A stretch of 64,000 nucleotides of DNA from Corynebacterium sp. KPL1814 (GTDB lineage Bacteria; Actinomycetota; Actinomycetes; Mycobacteriales; Mycobacteriaceae): positions 473,949 through 537,948 of the forward strand of contig NZ_KI515774.1 of the NCBI RefSeq assembly GCF_000478175.1, given 5' to 3'. Positions 18,590 through 28,111 of this stretch are shown piece by piece. A program made the position numbers and the translations under genes. A model generated the notes under the pieces. The model ran no database searches, was not told the origin of the DNA, and saw nothing but the letters and a program-made list of their open reading frames with translations. Position 1 is the stretch's first letter. Every line of letters starts with the position of its first letter.

Positions 18590-19129
18590 ATGGCTTTCCC
18601 AGATGCACAACAATTAACTGATTTGCTCCAACCTCGCTTAGAAGCCCGCGGGCTGGACGTGGAGGATATTAAAACCACCAAGGCGGGAAAGAAATCACAG
18701 GTCATCATCCGTATCGATGGCGATATGCGTCCCAGCTCGGATGTATTGGAGGAAGTCTCCGACGATATTTCAGCCTTCTTTGATGAAAAAGAGGCGGCGG
18801 GTGAGCTGAATTTCGGTGCCGGATATACCTTGGAGGTCTCTACCCCCGGTGTGGATTTGCCGCTCACCGCACCGCGCCACTGGCGCCGCAATAAGGGGCG
18901 GAAGGTGACGTTTAACCGCGGCGACGACAAGAGCCACACCGCGCGTATCGGCGCGCTTAATGCGGCCGAAGATGCCGTTGTCCTTATTACTTCCCAGAAA
19001 AACGAGGTGCATACAGAAGTGGAGCGATTGGAAAACATTGCCCACGCAGTGGTAGAAATTGAGTTTGCACAGCCATCACAAAGTGAGCTAGACGCCGTGC
19101 ACCAGCCATTTGCAGAAGCCGAGAGCTAA
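18590..19129 (+). CDS. rimP: Ribosome maturation factor RimP
   Basis: Needed for maturation of the 30S subunit. It has 179 aa: an N-terminal alpha/beta domain (LQPRLEARGLDVEDIK ... VIIRIDGD) with the family's SSDVLEEVSDDISAFFD and LEVSTPGVDLPL, then a C-terminal SH3-like barrel. The ATG at 18590 begins MAFPDAQQL; the open frame upstream is shadow sequence inside the divergent lipoprotein gene. It opens the conserved rimP-nusA-ylxR-infB-rbfA order. Confidence 0.94.
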   Translation: MAFPDAQQLTDLLQPRLEARGLDVEDIKTTKAGKKSQVIIRIDGDMRPSSDVLEEVSDDISAFFDEKEAAGELNFGAGYTLEVSTPGVDLPLTAPRHWRRNKGRKVTFNRGDDKSHTARIGALNAAEDAVVLITSQKNEVHTEVERLENIAHAVVEIEFAQPSQSELDAVHQPFAEAES

Positions 19130-19152
19130 CCGGCGATCGAGAGGATAGACAA

Positions 19153-20169
19153 GTGAATATTGATCTTGAGGCACTTCGCACCATCGAATCCGAACGGCAG
19201 GTCCCCGTCAATGACCTGTTGGAGTCGATTGCAAGTGCCTTGTTGTATTCCTACCTGGATTACCGCGAATCCACCGCGGAGGGCAAGGCCGAAGGCGCCA
19301 AGTCCCGGGTAGACATCGATACCACCACCGGTGCCGTCAGCGTCATCGTTACCGAGCGAGACCCCGAAACCGGGGAAGTTACCAGTGAGTACGATGACAC
19401 CCCGGATAACTTTGGCCGCGTGGGCGCACGCGCCGTGCGCGAAGCCATCTTGCGCAAGCTGCGCGAGGCTGAAGCCGAGCGCACTTTTGATTCCTATTCG
19501 GAGCTTAGCGGGCGCGTTGTCAGTGGCATCGTCCAGCGCGATGCGCGTGCCAATGCCCGCGGCATCGTTGTAGTCCAGCTCGGTTCCGAACTGGAATCGC
19601 AAGACGGAATCTTGCTTCCCGCAGAACAAATCCCCGGGGAAAAGCTGCAGCACGGTGACCGCATCAAGGCCTATGTGGTGGGGGTCAATCGCAATGGCGC
19701 CAATGTGCAGATCAATTTGTCAAGGACCCACCCAGAGCTGGTGCGCGGGCTTTTTGAACTGGAAGTTCCGGAAGTTGCGGATGGCAGCGTGGAAATGATC
19801 GCCATCGCCCGCGAAGCCGGGCACCGCTCGAAGGTCGCCGTTATTGGTCACGCTAAGGGCTTGAACGCCAAGGGCGCGTGCATCGGCCCGCGCGGGCAGC
19901 GCGTGAATAACATCATGCGCCAGCTCGGTGGGGAAAAGATCGACATCATTGATTACAGCGAGGATCCCACCGTGTATGTGGGCAATGCATTGGCGCCCTC
20001 CAAGGTGATTAAGGTGACCGTGCTCGATAGCGAAGAGCAAGTGGCGCGAGTCATCGTCCCTGACTACCAGCTGTCCCTTGCCATTGGTAAGGAAGGCCAG
20101 AACGCGCGCCTAGCCGCCCGTTTGACTGGGTGGAAGATCGATATTCATTCAGACGCGGACGCGAATTAA
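19153..20169 (+). CDS. nusA: Transcription termination/antitermination factor NusA
   Basis: Binds RNA polymerase and nascent RNA, controlling pausing, termination and rRNA antitermination. It has 338 aa with an N-terminal polymerase-binding domain, an S1 domain (about 108-180, SGRVVSGIVQRD), and two KH domains (KGACIGPRGQRVNNIM and LAIGKEGQNARLAARLTGW). No C-terminal acidic repeats, as is normal in Actinobacteria. The start is GTG at 19153, 23 bp after rimP. Confidence 0.96.
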   Translation: MNIDLEALRTIESERQVPVNDLLESIASALLYSYLDYRESTAEGKAEGAKSRVDIDTTTGAVSVIVTERDPETGEVTSEYDDTPDNFGRVGARAVREAILRKLREAEAERTFDSYSELSGRVVSGIVQRDARANARGIVVVQLGSELESQDGILLPAEQIPGEKLQHGDRIKAYVVGVNRNGANVQINLSRTHPELVRGLFELEVPEVADGSVEMIAIAREAGHRSKVAVIGHAKGLNAKGACIGPRGQRVNNIMRQLGGEKIDIIDYSEDPTVYVGNALAPSKVIKVTVLDSEEQVARVIVPDYQLSLAIGKEGQNARLAARLTGWKIDIHSDADAN

Positions 20170-20253
20170 GGAAATGCGGATAAATAGCGTAGGCTAGTAA
20201 ACGGCCCAGATGCAGAAAGGGACATGCAGACGCAGCGAAAGTTAAGGAGTTCG

Positions 20254-20616
20254 ATGTCGCAGACTCAACGGCTTCGTACTTGCATCGCTACGCGTCGCCG
20301 CATGCCCGATACGGAGCTGCTGCGAGTGGTCATTGATGCCAATGACCCTCAAGGCAGCCGTGCGGTGGCGGATCCATTCCGGCGGCTTCCAGGCCGTGGC
20401 GCATGGATTAGCCCCACGCTTTCTGCACTCGAGCTAGCTGAGCGCAAACATGCTTTTAAGCGCGCGCTCCGCACGTCCGCATCCGTGGACACAGGTCAGG
20501 TACGTAGGTACTTGGAAGCACAGTGCGAAAATGTACAGGGCGAAAAAGTACCGTGTGCGGAACAAGCTGCACAAGATTCGTACACACCAGAGTTAAAAAG
20601 GAAGACCGAACACTGA
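20254..20616 (+). CDS. ylxR: YlxR family RNA-binding protein (DUF448)
   Basis: Small nucleic-acid-binding protein typically encoded between nusA and infB; 120 aa. The RTCIATRRRMP motif, LLRVV and GRGAWISP are the DUF448 signature. The ATG at 20254 has AAGGAG 6 nt upstream, whereas the in-frame ATG at 20224 has none. The C-terminal 40 residues are charged and of low conservation. Confidence 0.88.
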   Translation: MSQTQRLRTCIATRRRMPDTELLRVVIDANDPQGSRAVADPFRRLPGRGAWISPTLSALELAERKHAFKRALRTSASVDTGQVRRYLEAQCENVQGEKVPCAEQAAQDSYTPELKRKTEH

Positions 20617-20664
20617 TGAGCGCACAACGATGAAGCATCAGCGATGAAAGTCCAGAACGTTTAA

Positions 20665-20703
20665 CTAGGAGTCAGGCCAGTTTTTCGCGGCCTTGGCTCC
20701 TAG
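20665..20703 (+). ncRNA. Stable hairpin in the infB leader
   Basis: CTAGGAGTCAGGCC pairs with GGCCTTGGCTCCTAG with one bulge, around a loop containing TTTTT. It sits 20 nt before the infB GTG and its ribosome site. No T-run follows the stem, so it is not an ordinary terminator. A role in translation or mRNA stability of infB is inference. Confidence 0.5.
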
Positions 20704-20723
20704 GCGATACCAAGAGGAGACAA

Positions 20724-23573
20724 GTGCCCGGAAAGCTACGTGTTCACGAGTTGGCAAAACAGCTCGGAGTAACCAGCAAGGAACTGCTCGCCACCCTGAA
20801 GGAACAAGGTGAGTTCGTGAAGACCGCATCCTCGACCATCGAACCACCGGTGGTCAAAAAGATGCGTGCTCACTATGAAGCACAGTCCGGTGGCGATGCC
20901 ACCGAAGCTAAGGCTGAGAAGACTGCCAAGCCCGCTAAGCCCGGACAAGGCAGCGCCAAGAAGCAGGCATCGCCTGCGCCAAAGCCAGGCGCTGGCGCAC
21001 AGGGTGGGGCGAAATCCAAATCCGCTGCGCCTAAGCCCGGCGCACCGAAGCCATCCGACGCTGCACCGAAGCCAGGCGCAGGGGCCGCTAAGGCTGCCCC
21101 CAAGCCTGGCCAGGCAGCACCAAAGCCGGGCGCTGCCGCTGGAAAGCCGGCACCGAAGCCTGGCCAGGGTGCACCGAAGCCAGGTCAGAACGCAGGCCAA
21201 GGCGATGCCAAGAAGTCGGGCGAGCGTCCGAACCCAGGCAACGCCATGCCGCGTCCGATGCCTAAGCCCGGCGGATCCCGCCGTGTGGCCAATAACCCAT
21301 TTTCCACGGGTGGCGGCGACAACCGCCCAGGCCCACGCCCGGGTGGCTCCAAGGGCCAGCGCGGCGGCAACCGTCCCGGCGATAACCGCGGTGGAAAGCG
21401 CGGCGGCCGCAATGAGGGCGGCGCTAACCGTCAGGGCCAGGATCAGAACCAAGGCCAGGGTGGCGGCGGTGGACGTCGTCCGTCGCCAGCCATGATGCCT
21501 TCGCATCCGAACCCTGCCTCGATGCCGTCCAAGGCACCGAGCGGTGGCGGACGCGGCGGCCGCGGTCGCGGCGGCCGCGGCGGACCTGGTGGTCCAGGTG
21601 GCCCAGGCGGCGGTCGTCCCGGCGGTTTCCGCGGTGGACGCGGTGGGCGTCGTGGCGGTACCGCTGGTGCATTCGGCCGTCCAGGTGGCGCACCACGCAA
21701 GGGCAAGAAGTCGAAGCGGCAAAAGCGCCATGAGTTTGAAGAGCAGCAGAAGCACGTTGTAGGCGGCGTCCGCTTGCCAGATGGCAAGGGACAGACCGTC
21801 CGTCTGCGCCGCGGCGCTTCGCTGTCTGACTTCGCGGAGAAGATCGGTGCCGATCCAGCAGCATTGGTGCAGGCACTGTTCAACCTTGGTGAAATGGTCA
21901 CCGCAACCGCATCCGTATCGGAAGATACGCTGCAGCTGCTCGGTGACGAGATCAACTACAAGGTAGAAGTCGTCTCCCCAGAAGACGAGGATCGCGAGCT
22001 GCTCGAGTCCTTCGACCTGCAATTCGGTGAGGACGAAGGTGGCGAAGAGGCCCTCGAACACCGCCCTCCAGTCGTCTCCGTCATGGGCCACGTTGACCAC
22101 GGTAAGACCCGCCTGTTGGATACCATCCGTAAGACCAATGAGGCAGCCGGCGAGGCCGGCGGTATTACCCAGGGAATCGGTGCTTACCAGACCACGGTTG
22201 ACGTGGATGGCGAGCGCACCATTACCTTCCTGGATACCCCTGGTCACGAGGCCTTTACCGCCATGCGTGCCCGCGGTGCGAAGTCCACCGACTTGGCCAT
22301 CTTGGTTGTCGCCGCCGATGACGGCGTCATGCCACAGACGGTTGAGGCCATCAACCACGCCAAGGCTGCCGATATCCCGGTTGTCGTGGCCGTGAACAAG
22401 GTGGATAAGCCGGAGGCCCAGCCGGAAAAGATCCGTGGCCAGCTCACGGAGTATGGCTTGGTGCCTGAAGAGTACGGCGGCGACACGATGTTCGTGGATA
22501 TCTCTGCTAAGCAGGGCCAGAACATCGACCAGCTGCTGGAGTCTGTCATCCTGACTGCCGATGCCGCCCTCGAGCTCACGGCTAACCCAGAGATGGATGC
22601 CCAGGGCGTGGCCATCGAGGCCCACTTGGACCGCGGTCGCGGCCCGGTGGCTACGGTCATCGTCCAGCGCGGTACGCTGCACGTCGGCGATTCCATCGTG
22701 GTAGGCGATGCGCATGGTCGCGTGCGCCGCATGCTCGATGAGTTTGGCGAGGACGTTAAGGAAGCCGGTCCTTCCCGCCCGGTACAGGTACAAGGCCTGT
22801 CCGGCGTCCCAGGTGCTGGCGATAACCTGCTCGTGGTCGATGATGACCGCGTGGCCCGCCAGATTGCCAACCAGCGCGATGCTCGTAAGCGTTCTGCTTT
22901 GCAGGCAAAGCAGCGCAAGCGCGTATCCCTGGAGGATCTGGACAAGGTATTGCAGGAGACTTCGACCCTCAACCTCATCCTCAAGGGCGACAACGCCGGC
23001 TCCGTCGAGGCGCTGGAAGATGCCCTGCTGGATATCAAGACCGAGGACGAAGTCGAGCTCAACATCATCGACCGCGGTGTTGGTGCCGTAACGGAGACCA
23101 ATATTTCCTTGGCCGCCGCTTCCGATGCCGTCATCATTGCCTTCAACGTTCGCGCGGAAGGCAAGGCTACGGAGATCGCCACCCAAGAGGGCGTGGATAT
23201 CCGTTACTACACGGTTATCTACAAGGCCATCGAGGAAGTCGAGGCCGCTCTCAAGGGTATGCTCAAGCCGATTTACGAGGAACGCGACACCGGTGCGGCC
23301 GAAATCCGCGCCCTGTTCAAGTCCTCCTCGGTGGGTACCATCGCAGGCTGTATGGTCACCGATGGCAAGGTTGTCCGCAACGGCAAGGTTCGCTTGCTTC
23401 GCGATAACAACGTCATTACTACCGATGCCAAGATTGAGTCCCTGCGTCACGAGAAGGACGACGCGACCGAGATCAAGGCCGGCTATGAGTGCGGTATGGT
23501 GCTGTCCTACCCGGATATCCAGATAGGCGATATCATCCAGGCTTATGAAGAAGTCGAGGTACCGCGCGACTAG
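20724..23573 (+). CDS. infB: Translation initiation factor IF-2
   Basis: GTPase that brings initiator tRNA to the 30S subunit; 949 aa. The N-terminal IF2N domain ([12 protein letters not shown]...) is followed by a very long disordered region (about 50-340): first Lys/Pro/Ala/Gly-rich with repeated PKPGA units, then Gly/Arg-rich. A second IF2N-like domain lies near 345-420. The G domain has G1 GHVDHGKT at 455-462, DTPGHEAF (G3) and NKVDKP (G4). The C-terminal fMet-tRNA-binding domains follow. GTG start at 20724 with GAGGAG upstream. DNA of the repeat region is strongly biased by the amino-acid composition. Confidence 0.97.
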   Translation: MPGKLRVHELAKQLGVTSKELLATLKEQGEFVKTASSTIEPPVVKKMRAHYEAQSGGDATEAKAEKTAKPAKPGQGSAKKQASPAPKPGAGAQGGAKSKSAAPKPGAPKPSDAAPKPGAGAAKAAPKPGQAAPKPGAAAGKPAPKPGQGAPKPGQNAGQGDAKKSGERPNPGNAMPRPMPKPGGSRRVANNPFSTGGGDNRPGPRPGGSKGQRGGNRPGDNRGGKRGGRNEGGANRQGQDQNQGQGGGGGRRPSPAMMPSHPNPASMPSKAPSGGGRGGRGRGGRGGPGGPGGPGGGRPGGFRGGRGGRRGGTAGAFGRPGGAPRKGKKSKRQKRHEFEEQQKHVVGGVRLPDGKGQTVRLRRGASLSDFAEKIGADPAALVQALFNLGEMVTATASVSEDTLQLLGDEINYKVEVVSPEDEDRELLESFDLQFGEDEGGEEALEHRPPVVSVMGHVDHGKTRLLDTIRKTNEAAGEAGGITQGIGAYQTTVDVDGERTITFLDTPGHEAFTAMRARGAKSTDLAILVVAADDGVMPQTVEAINHAKAADIPVVVAVNKVDKPEAQPEKIRGQLTEYGLVPEEYGGDTMFVDISAKQGQNIDQLLESVILTADAALELTANPEMDAQGVAIEAHLDRGRGPVATVIVQRGTLHVGDSIVVGDAHGRVRRMLDEFGEDVKEAGPSRPVQVQGLSGVPGAGDNLLVVDDDRVARQIANQRDARKRSALQAKQRKRVSLEDLDKVLQETSTLNLILKGDNAGSVEALEDALLDIKTEDEVELNIIDRGVGAVTETNISLAAASDAVIIAFNVRAEGKATEIATQEGVDIRYYTVIYKAIEEVEAALKGMLKPIYEERDTGAAEIRALFKSSSVGTIAGCMVTDGKVVRNGKVRLLRDNNVITTDAKIESLRHEKDDATEIKAGYECGMVLSYPDIQIGDIIQAYEEVEVPRD

Positions 23574-23587
23574 TCGCTGCTAGTTTC

Positions 23588-23620
23588 GGCCCGCTGTGCG
23601 TGCCCACCTTGAGGGCCTTT
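23588..23620 (+). terminator. Weak terminator candidate after infB
   Basis: GGCCC (23588-23592) can pair with GGGCC (23613-23617), followed by TTTCT. The stem is short and the loop long; it may only attenuate. The 221-bp gap 23574-23794 contains nothing else I can assign. Confidence 0.3.
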
Positions 23621-23794
23621 CTCCACGGAGTTTGGCCATTAGGTGCGGCAGGTATCGCGGGCCGTTTCGTGTTTTCGCGTGCGGGATTTTCAAGCGGTTT
23701 CCATTGGGTGCGGTGAGTTACTAAACTGGTAGTTTCTGATACCGCGACACGGTAATTTAGGAATAAATTTTTCCCCTGTAGCTTGGAGGTTCTC

Positions 23795-24238
23795 ATGGTC
23801 GATCACGCACGTGCGGCGCGGCTAGCAAAACGAATTCAGGAAATCGTGGCTAGCGCGATTGAGCTGCAGATTAAGGATCGCCGCCTGGAGATGGTCACCG
23901 TGACCGATGCCCGCGTCACCGGTGATTTGCACGACGCTACCGTCTTTTACACGGTGCGCGGCCACGATATCGAGGCAGAACCCGATTATGACCAGGCTGA
24001 GGAAGCACTCAAGCGCGCGAAGGGGCAGTTGCGCAAGATCGTTGGCGATCAGCTCTCCGTGCGCTTTACCCCAACCCTGACGTTTGAGCTCGATACCGTC
24101 CCAGAGGCCTCCGCGCACATGGAAGAGCTTTTGGCGCGCGCTCGGGCCCGCGATGAAGAGCTAGCGAAGCTGAAGGAAAATGCCCAGCCCGCGGGTGAGG
24201 CCAACCCATATAAGACCTCCGATGAAGACGAGGCTTAA
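23795..24238 (+). CDS. rbfA: Ribosome-binding factor A
   Basis: Binds the 30S subunit during late maturation and cold adaptation; 147 aa. The KH-type fold is recognisable: ARRLAKR-like start, [21 protein letters not shown], and [22 protein letters not shown]. The ATG at 23795 has GGAGGT 5 nt upstream; an upstream TTG in frame would include that site. The C-terminal tail is acidic and disordered. The stop abuts the GTG of nrnA with no gap, so the two are translationally coupled. Confidence 0.95.
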   Translation: MVDHARAARLAKRIQEIVASAIELQIKDRRLEMVTVTDARVTGDLHDATVFYTVRGHDIEAEPDYDQAEEALKRAKGQLRKIVGDQLSVRFTPTLTFELDTVPEASAHMEELLARARARDEELAKLKENAQPAGEANPYKTSDEDEA

Positions 24239-25207
24239 GTGACCCGCAAGGAATATCAGGACGCAGTCGATGCCATCTCCGGCGCGCAAAGCATCTGTAT
24301 TATCACCCACTTGCGCCCGGATGCCGATGCCATTGGTTCGGCCACGGCACTGCTCTTAGCCATGCAACAAAGCGGGAAGGATGCCTGCGCGGTCATCGGC
24401 CAGGATAAGGACTTTGCGCCTAACCTTTACTCCATTCCAGGAGCGGATCAGGTCAAGGTTACCCGAGAGCTACCGCAGGGCTATGACGTTTATGTCACCG
24501 TGGATTGCGGGTCGATCGACCGCACCGGCCTATTTTCCGCAGACATCGCCGAGCTGGCGGCGGCAGGGCGCGTGTTGTGCATCGATCACCACTCATCCAA
24601 TCCTGGGTTTGGCTCCGTGAACTTGGTTGATTCAGAGTGCGAGTCCACCACGGTGGCCATCTTGACCATCCTGGACATGCTGTCGGTGCAGATAGAAAAC
24701 ACCATCGCGCATTGCCTGTACGCCGGCCTTTTGACCGATACGGGTAGTTTCCGGTGGGGCAGGCCCGCCATACACGATGTGGCCACCCGTTTGATGCACT
24801 ATGGCCTGGACACCAAGCAGATCGCCACGGATTTACTCGATGCCACGACCCCTGATGATCTGCAGATGGTCGGCCGCGTGCTCGCGGGACTGCGCATTGA
24901 ACATGCCGGTGAGCTGGGCATAGGTATCCTGATCGCGGGCCTGGCCGATATCGAAGGTCATTCGGACTCGGCAGTGGAATCCCTGGTGGATTTCGTGCGC
25001 GCCCTTGAGGGCACGCAGTTGGGCGTGGTCTTTAAGGAGCAGTCGCCCGGGATTTGGGCGGTATCGCTGCGTTCGACGGCGATCAACTGCGCAGCCCTAG
25101 CGGCTACTTTTGGCGGCGGCGGGCATGTTCCGGCTGCCGGGTACATGACACAGGGAAGCGAAGAAGCCATCGTTGCGGAGCTGGTGAGTGCCATCGATGA
25201 GCACTAG
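24239..25207 (+). CDS. nrnA: DHH/DHHA1 phosphoesterase (NrnA/CnpB type)
   Basis: Cytosolic phosphodiesterase that degrades short RNA oligomers and, in the mycobacterial homologue, c-di-AMP/pApA; 322 aa. The DHH domain has THLRPDADAIGS and the DHH triad in CIDHHSSN. The DHHA1 domain ends with TFGGGGHVPAAG. The start is a GTG placed directly after the rbfA stop. There is no N-terminal membrane or GAF part as in GdpP, so it is the stand-alone type. Which substrate matters here cannot be read from sequence. Confidence 0.93.
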   Translation: MTRKEYQDAVDAISGAQSICIITHLRPDADAIGSATALLLAMQQSGKDACAVIGQDKDFAPNLYSIPGADQVKVTRELPQGYDVYVTVDCGSIDRTGLFSADIAELAAAGRVLCIDHHSSNPGFGSVNLVDSECESTTVAILTILDMLSVQIENTIAHCLYAGLLTDTGSFRWGRPAIHDVATRLMHYGLDTKQIATDLLDATTPDDLQMVGRVLAGLRIEHAGELGIGILIAGLADIEGHSDSAVESLVDFVRALEGTQLGVVFKEQSPGIWAVSLRSTAINCAALAATFGGGGHVPAAGYMTQGSEEAIVAELVSAIDEH

Positions 25208-26507
25208 GCAGTCAACCCCCACGACAGTAAGCGCACGCGAGGTCTTTGGCCTCGCGTTTCCTGCGCTTGGCGTCCTGGCCGCGATGCCGCTCTACCTCCT
25301 GCTCGATACCGCAGTGGTGGGGCGCTTGGGTGCCCAGGAACTGGCTTCGCTCGCCGCGGCAACCACGATCCATACCGTGGTGACCACGCAGCTGACCTTC
25401 TTGTCCTACGGCACTACGGCCCGCTCGTCCCGCCTGTTTGGCGCTGGAAAGCGCGCCGAGGCTGTAGCGGAAGGCGTGCAAGCTACCTATGTGGCTTTAG
25501 GCGTCGGCGGGCTTTTGGCCATTATTATGTGGATCTTCGGCGGCGTATTTGCCCAGTGGCTTACCGGAGATCCCACTACGGCGGCCGGCACCGCGCTGTG
25601 GCTGCGGATTGCCGCGCTGGCCATTCCCGTAACACTGGTGGAAATGGCCGGAAATGGCTGGATGCGCGGCGTACAAAATACCAAGAAGCCGCTCTATTTC
25701 ACCCTCGCCGGAATGATTCCCGGCGCCATTGCTGTACCCGCATTCGTGTACTGGTGGGGCCTTGCCGGTTCTGCCATCGCCACCGTAATGGGAATGAGCA
25801 TTATCGCGAGCCTCTTCGTGCGCGAGCTGTATAAACAGCACGAAGGCTCGTGGGCATTTCGTTGGCACATCGTGCGCGAACAGCTCATCTTGGGCCGCGA
25901 TCTGATCTTGCGCTCCGCCAGCTTCCAGGTGGCCTTTCTTACCGCCACGGCCGTGGTGTCCCGCGTGGGCACTGCGGCCTTGGGTGGCCACCAAATCATG
26001 ATGCAGCTGTGGAATTTCATGTCGCTGATTTTGGACTCCCTGGCTATTGCCGCCCAAGCCTTGACCGGCGCAGCTTTGGGCGCTGGTTCGGCGCGCCACG
26101 CGCGCAGCGTGGGAAGCAAGGTAGTGATGTATTCCACCATCTTTTCCGCCTTCCTCGCCTTGGTTTTCGCCGCCGGGGCCGGGGTCATCCCGCGCGTGTT
26201 TACCTCCTCGCAGGAGGTCATTGATGCCATGAGCCAACCGTGGTGGATCCTCGTTGGCATGGTCATCGCCGGCGGCGTGGTCTTTGCCCTCGACGGTGTT
26301 TTGCTGGGAGCAGGGGACGCGGCATTCCTGCGCAGCCTGACTATCGCCTCGGTTCTTCTGGGATTTTTGCCCGGCGTGCTCCTCGCTCATGCCATGGGCA
26401 CGGGCCTTACCGGTGTGTGGTGCGGCTTGGCCGCGTTCATTTCCTTCCGCCTGATTGGCGTGGTCTACCGCTTCTATTCTATGAAATGGGCTGTAATAGC
26501 AGAGTAG
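25197..26507 (+). CDS. dinF: MATE family efflux transporter (DinF-like)
   Basis: Twelve-helix cation-coupled exporter, 436 aa. The N-terminal half contains ALGVLAAMPLYLLLDTAVVGRLGAQ, the usual MATE signature, and the repeat-related second half is ALGGHQIMMQLWNFM. It overlaps the end of nrnA by 11 nt, so it is co-transcribed with nrnA. The start at the ATG 25197 is uncertain; a GTG at 25188 is also in frame. The same nrnA-dinF order occurs in M. tuberculosis. Confidence 0.9.
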   Translation: MSTRQSTPTTVSAREVFGLAFPALGVLAAMPLYLLLDTAVVGRLGAQELASLAAATTIHTVVTTQLTFLSYGTTARSSRLFGAGKRAEAVAEGVQATYVALGVGGLLAIIMWIFGGVFAQWLTGDPTTAAGTALWLRIAALAIPVTLVEMAGNGWMRGVQNTKKPLYFTLAGMIPGAIAVPAFVYWWGLAGSAIATVMGMSIIASLFVRELYKQHEGSWAFRWHIVREQLILGRDLILRSASFQVAFLTATAVVSRVGTAALGGHQIMMQLWNFMSLILDSLAIAAQALTGAALGAGSARHARSVGSKVVMYSTIFSAFLALVFAAGAGVIPRVFTSSQEVIDAMSQPWWILVGMVIAGGVVFALDGVLLGAGDAAFLRSLTIASVLLGFLPGVLLAHAMGTGLTGVWCGLAAFISFRLIGVVYRFYSMKWAVIAE

Positions 26508-26583
26508 TACCTGCGCTACAGTGGCTGTAGCGAGTAATAACAGCACTTTAGAAGATGAATGAGGAAGGCGGGTGGGAGCGGCA

Positions 26584-27390
26584 ATGCCAACGTTATGGGC
26601 AGTAGCAGACCTGCACGGCGCGATCAGTGACAACTTTGCGCGCATTGCAGAGCTAGCCCCACCAGATCCCGCAGATTGGCTCATTGTGGCAGGCGATGTT
26701 GCAGAGCGCAGCGAGCTTATCGTGCGCATCTTGCGGGACTTGGCCGCGCGCTATGACACCGTTATTTGGGCGCCGGGCAATCACGAGTTATTTTCCCGTT
26801 CCCAAGACCAGTACAAGGGGCGCGAAAAATACGATCACCTGGTTGCCGCCTGCCGGGAGATCGGCGTTATCACCCCGGAGGACCCTTACCCGGTCTTTAA
26901 CGGAATAACGATCGTGCCACTTTTTACCCTGTATGACTACAGCTTCCGCCCACCGGGGACCTCGGTGGAAGAAGCGGTGCAGCAGGCGCGCGCCAAAAAG
27001 CTTGTCATGACCGATGAGGTAGCTATCGCCCCTTTTGTAGACGTGCGCGCGTGGTGTTGGGACCGCTTGGCGTATTCCATTAAGCGTTTATCCCGAGTGC
27101 AGGGCCCAACCATCTTGATCAACCACTGGCCATTGGTGCAAGAGCCCACGATGGTGCTGCGCTTCCCGGAAATCGCCCTGTGGAGCGGCTCGCGCCATAC
27201 GCGTTCGTGGCCGCGACGATACAAGGCAGAGGCAGTCATTTACGGCCACCTGCACATGCCCTCAAAGATGAATGTGGATGGGGTAGACCATATCGAAGTC
27301 TCCCTAGGTTACCCGCGCGAATGGCGTAACCAGCCGCACCGTATTGCCTGGCCATACCCAGTTACCTCAACCTTTGGGGAGGTGAATTAA
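26584..27390 (+). CDS. pptH: Metallophosphoesterase, probable phosphopantetheinyl hydrolase PptH
   Basis: Calcineurin-like phosphoesterase of 268 aa. Metal-binding motifs are in order: WAVADLHG, VAGDVAE, APGNHE, INHWPL and YGHLHMP. In M. tuberculosis the gene next to pptT encodes PptH, which removes the phosphopantetheine arm from carrier proteins. Here the stop codon overlaps the pptT start (TAATG), the same adjacency, so PptH is the likely function. The ATG at 26584 has GGGAG 6 nt upstream, better than the GTG at 26572. Enzyme class is firm, specific substrate inferred from context. Confidence 0.85.
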   Translation: MPTLWAVADLHGAISDNFARIAELAPPDPADWLIVAGDVAERSELIVRILRDLAARYDTVIWAPGNHELFSRSQDQYKGREKYDHLVAACREIGVITPEDPYPVFNGITIVPLFTLYDYSFRPPGTSVEEAVQQARAKKLVMTDEVAIAPFVDVRAWCWDRLAYSIKRLSRVQGPTILINHWPLVQEPTMVLRFPEIALWSGSRHTRSWPRRYKAEAVIYGHLHMPSKMNVDGVDHIEVSLGYPREWRNQPHRIAWPYPVTSTFGEVN

Positions 27391-28064
27391 TGCTTTATCC
27401 CGACCTATTCCCAGAAACTACCCGTTATTGCTATGTGCGTACGGATGCCCGCGAGTCCGACCTGCTCAACTATGAGCATCTTGACCCTAAAGAACAGTCC
27501 ATAGTCTCGCACGCGGTTGATATCCGGAAATCCGAATTTGGCGATGCCCGCTGGTGTGCGCACCAGGCCCTGCGCGAGCTGGGCTTTACAGGCTCGAACC
27601 CGATCCTGCGCGGGGAGCGGGGCATGCCGCTGTGGCCCGAAGGATTCATTGGATCTATGACGCATACGGAGGGCCTGCGCGCAGCGGTGGTGGCCTCCAC
27701 CACGGATTTTCGCTCCATTGGCCTTGATGCGGAGCCGGCGCAGCGCCTGCCCGATCACGTCTTGACCATGATCGCTCGGGCCGGGGAAATGCCGCAGCTG
27801 CCGCGCCTAGAAAAGGCGGGGGTGCACTGCCCAGACCGCCTGCTGTTTTGCGCCAAGGAGGCGACCTATAAGGCGTGGTTTCCCATGACACATCGGTGGC
27901 TCGATTTCGATCAAGCAGAGATCGATATCCGCGAGGATGGCACCTTCATTTCCTATATCCTAGCCCGCCCCACGCCAGTGCCGTTTATCACCGGGAAGTG
28001 GATTCTAGAGGGCGGTTATGTCGTGGTTTCTACGCTGGTTCCGGCCCTTGATTTTTCAGCCTGA
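27390..28064 (+). CDS. pptT: 4'-phosphopantetheinyl transferase (PptT, EntD-type)
   Basis: Transfers phosphopantetheine from CoA to acyl carrier domains; in this group it activates the fatty acid synthase and the mycolate-condensing polyketide synthase. It has 224 aa. Key motifs: RGERGMPLWPEGFIGSMTHTEG, IGLDAEP (metal-binding Asp/Glu) and FCAKEATYKAW. It overlaps pptH by one base. The enzyme and its hydrolase would be produced in fixed proportion. Confidence 0.93.
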   Translation: MLYPDLFPETTRYCYVRTDARESDLLNYEHLDPKEQSIVSHAVDIRKSEFGDARWCAHQALRELGFTGSNPILRGERGMPLWPEGFIGSMTHTEGLRAAVVASTTDFRSIGLDAEPAQRLPDHVLTMIARAGEMPQLPRLEKAGVHCPDRLLFCAKEATYKAWFPMTHRWLDFDQAEIDIREDGTFISYILARPTPVPFITGKWILEGGYVVVSTLVPALDFSA

Positions 28065-28111
28065 ACAGAAACCCGCTCAGATCTCCTCGAGCAATGCCCT
28101 CAGCCACCGAC

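Noticed and set aside
20980..21190. Repeated DNA in infB that looked like a short tandem array or CRISPR
   Set aside because: Units vary in length and base choice but conserve the reading frame and code PKPGA; there are no spacers of constant size.
20736..23450. A 904-codon open frame on the strand opposite infB
   Set aside because: It mirrors the infB gene in a GC-rich, codon-biased region. The protein is low complexity with no known domain, there is no ribosome site, and it lies wholly inside a secure gene.
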